64,000 nt of DNA. Source: Blautia sp. MSJ-9. GTDB taxonomy: Bacteria > Bacillota > Clostridia > Lachnospirales > Lachnospiraceae. The DNA is taken from positions 1 through 64,000 of the forward strand of contig NZ_JAHLQG010000046.1 in assembly GCF_018919065.1 (NCBI RefSeq), written 5' to 3'. Made by a program: the position numbers and the translations under genes. The stretch's first letter is position 1, and each line of letters starts with the position of its first letter. Below, in pieces: positions 62,655 to 64,000 of the stretch. The notes under the pieces were generated by a model. That model searched no databases, was not told where the DNA came from, and saw nothing but the letters and a program-made list of their open reading frames with translations.

Positions 62655-63211
62655 TCTTCGGTCGCTCCTCTCAGTTTTCTCATGATGACTTCCATTCCTC
62701 CTGTTGGGGCGCAGAATTTCGGATCGTGGTTTTTACAGCTTGCATATGTTTCTTCAAGGTCAAACCACTCTACTGTTTCCAGTTCTTCTTTCTGCAGGAT
62801 GAGTTTTGTTTCGTCTACAGGCTGGCTGTAAATGTATACGAAAGCGATCTCATTATCGTGGAACATTTTCCCGTGAAATTCTTTTTCGTATGCTATGCGG
62901 AAGTTTCCGGCAAATTCCAGTTCCTGGGGCTGCGCCTGAATTCCCAGTTCTTCGTGCAGTTCGCGAAGTGCTGACTCCAGCGGCTCATCACCGGCCTGAA
63001 TGTGGCCTGCTGATGAGGTGTCAAACATTCCCGGGAATGATTCTTTATTCATGGCGCGTTTCTGCATAAGTACCTGATATCTGTTATTTATTTTTCGCAC
63101 GATCCAGATATGGGCAGTTCTGTGACGGATTCCTTTCGAATGGGCGATGGAACGCTCGATTGTTTCGCCAGTTGGGATTCCTTGTTCGTCTACGATGTCT
63201 ATGTATTCCAT
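62651..63211 (-). CDS. Nudix hydrolase (YfcD/IDI-like)
   Basis: 186 residues; Nudix box GHIQAGDEPLESALRELHEE then LGI (GX5EX7REUXEEXGU). The N-terminal GIPTGETIERSIAHSKGIRH and QKRAMNKESFPGMFDTSSAG are like isopentenyl-diphosphate isomerase-type Nudix proteins. Cleaves an unknown nucleoside-diphosphate or related substrate. GGAGA lies 7 nt before ATG. Confidence 0.92.
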   Translation of the reverse strand: MEYIDIVDEQGIPTGETIERSIAHSKGIRHRTAHIWIVRKINNRYQVLMQKRAMNKESFPGMFDTSSAGHIQAGDEPLESALRELHEELGIQAQPQELEFAGNFRIAYEKEFHGKMFHDNEIAFVYIYSQPVDETKLILQKEELETVEWFDLEETYASCKNHDPKFCAPTGGMEVIMRKLRGATEE

Positions 63212-63213
63212 TG

Positions 63214-63378
63214 TTATTCTCCTGATTTCCTTTTAATTTTATCTGGCAAATCTCTCTCCCCGATTTCTTTATTTACTTTTTTACTCTTTTCCAATCTTTC
63301 CTTTTCTTCCACAAACCAGGTTGCTGCATCTCTGCAAAGATCCAAAGCTTCTCCAAGCACGGCATGATCATACATCAT
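63214..63378 (-). CDS. 54-residue protein upstream of Nudix gene
   Basis: AGGAG 8-9 nt before ATG-ATG at 63378; product MMYDHAVLGEALDLCRDAAT..., then a very charged half (EEKERLEKSKKVNKEIGERD). The stop is 3 bp from the Nudix ATG, and the Nudix SD lies in its last codons, indicating translational coupling. Family not recognised. Confidence 0.6.
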   Translation of the reverse strand: MMYDHAVLGEALDLCRDAATWFVEEKERLEKSKKVNKEIGERDLPDKIKRKSGE

Positions 63379-63422
63379 AATCAAAATCTCCTATCGATTT
63401 TCATATACAATCTTTGAAAATA

Positions 63423-63449
63423 AGCCTGCCGTTGCTTTTCCGGCAGGCT
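63423..63449. terminator. Terminator after GH13 gene
   Basis: AGCCTGCCG / CGGCAGGCT with a 9-nt loop; on the minus strand TATTTTC follows. Confidence 0.75.
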
Positions 63450-63464
63450 CATTAAATCAAGTCC

Positions 63465-64000
63465 TTAGCATTCTATGTACATTCTTGCCTCGTAAGGTTT
63501 TAAGATGTTGGATTCTCTTTCTGCATAGTTGCTGATCAGAAGTTTCTTGTCTTTCATTTCTTTCAGCATGTCGCAGGTTTCTGTTTCGTCGTAGAAGTTG
63601 CAGAATACATAGAGTTTTGCATCTTCTGTGGTTCGTTTGTAGGCGAAGAGGTGTTCATTTTCTTCCAGGAGCATTTCGAAGTCTCCGTCTACGAATACCG
63701 GGTATTCTTTTCGGAATGCGATCAGGTTCTTGTAATAGGTGAAAATGGAATTCTCATCACTGGTCTGGGATTTGGCGTTGATGGTTTTGTAGTTTGGATT
63801 TACTTTGATCCATGGAGTGCCTGTTGTGAAGCCTGCATTTTCTGTGTCATCCCACTGCATTGGGGTTCTGGCATTGTCGCGGCCTTTTACATAGATGGAT
63901 TCCATGATGTCTTCTTTTGCATATCCTTTTTCCAGACGTTCTTTGTATAAGTTCAGGGTTTCGATATCTTTGTAGTCTTCGATGTCAAATTTTACATTTG
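63465..64000 (-). CDS. Alpha-glucosidase / oligo-1,6-glucosidase, partial
   Basis: The last 178 residues of a GH13 enzyme; the frame is open to the right edge. GRDNARTPMQWDDTENAGFT and TGTPWIKVNPNY are the conserved end of the GH13_31 oligo-1,6-glucosidase barrel; the small C-terminal beta domain follows (YARMYIEC-like end: YEARMYIEC). Cleaves isomaltose or maltose-type sugars in the cytoplasm. The catalytic acids lie outside the window. Confidence 0.9.
   Translation of the reverse strand, partial: NVKFDIEDYKDIETLNLYKERLEKGYAKEDIMESIYVKGRDNARTPMQWDDTENAGFTTGTPWIKVNPNYKTINAKSQTSDENSIFTYYKNLIAFRKEYPVFVDGDFEMLLEENEHLFAYKRTTEDAKLYVFCNFYDETETCDMLKEMKDKKLLISNYAERESNILKPYEARMYIEC

Noticed and set aside
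1-64000. CRISPR arrays, rRNA or tRNA genes
   Set aside because: No regularly spaced direct repeats of CRISPR type and no tRNA- or rRNA-like sequences were seen on reading; only the 30-bp three-unit tandem repeat at 33.9 kb, which has no spacers.

Overview
The window looks like chromosome of a gut Lachnospiraceae bacterium (Blautia/Ruminococcus-like). Base composition is low to moderate GC, ribosome binding sites are strong AGGAGG, thrS carries a T-box leader, SimpleEnv-type stress markers are absent, and the gene content (GH3 glucosidases, HD-GYP and EAL proteins, Ni/Co uptake, CooC ATPases, DUF3786) fits anaerobic, possibly acetogenic Clostridia. No rRNA, tRNA or CRISPR array was found. Most genes lie on the minus strand.

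Layout: an IS256-type transposase end (1-744) and two gene remnants (0.9-1.4 kb); an operon of two GH3 glycosidases and a GtrA-like membrane protein (1.4-7.3 kb) with an Agr-like LytTR two-component system behind it (7.5-9.5 kb) and a candidate LytTR operator between them; a metal-maturation-like cluster CooC / MoxR AAA+ / VWA / zinc ribbon / second CooC-like ATPase (9.7-14.6 kb); TetR, DUF3786, YgbA-like and Rrf2 genes (14.7-17 kb) sharing a duplicated regulatory module with the CooC gene; EAL, YibE/F and a broken metallophosphoesterase (17.4-20.7 kb); cytidylate-kinase-like gene, a palindromic MITE, and thrS with T-box (21-24.2 kb); transporters, an AAA/PD-DEXK protein and hip remnants (24.2-28.8 kb); an aldo/keto reductase (29-30.2 kb); three neighbouring uptake systems of the Ni/Co/peptide type (30.4-43.9 kb) with a LysR gene; a 10-kb graveyard of truncated and fused genes (45.1-54.2 kb) with some intact genes (MNT, esterases, tdk, beta-lactamase-like); ogt, hicB and HD-GYP (54.4-57.1 kb); a methyltransferase; the thiSGHE operon with TPP riboswitch and attenuator (58.1-61.4 kb); and TetR/VOC remnants, Nudix, a small ORF and a GH13 glucosidase running off the right edge.

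How it fits together: the 9.7-16.3 kb cluster (two P-loop ATPases with the Cys-x-Cys signature of nickel chaperones, a MoxR/VWA pair and a zinc ribbon) together with three candidate Ni/Co uptake systems suggests a cell with a nickel enzyme to mature, although no such enzyme is coded here. This cluster, and the roughly 105-bp bidirectional regulatory module it shares with the YgbA-like/Rrf2 genes, is my best candidate for an undescribed system. A second theme is genome decay: at least seven loci show gene halves joined by deletions, and in three toxin-antitoxin loci (hipBA, MNT/HEPN, hicAB) the toxin is truncated while the antitoxin is intact. Function calls rest on motif recognition alone; no database search was possible.
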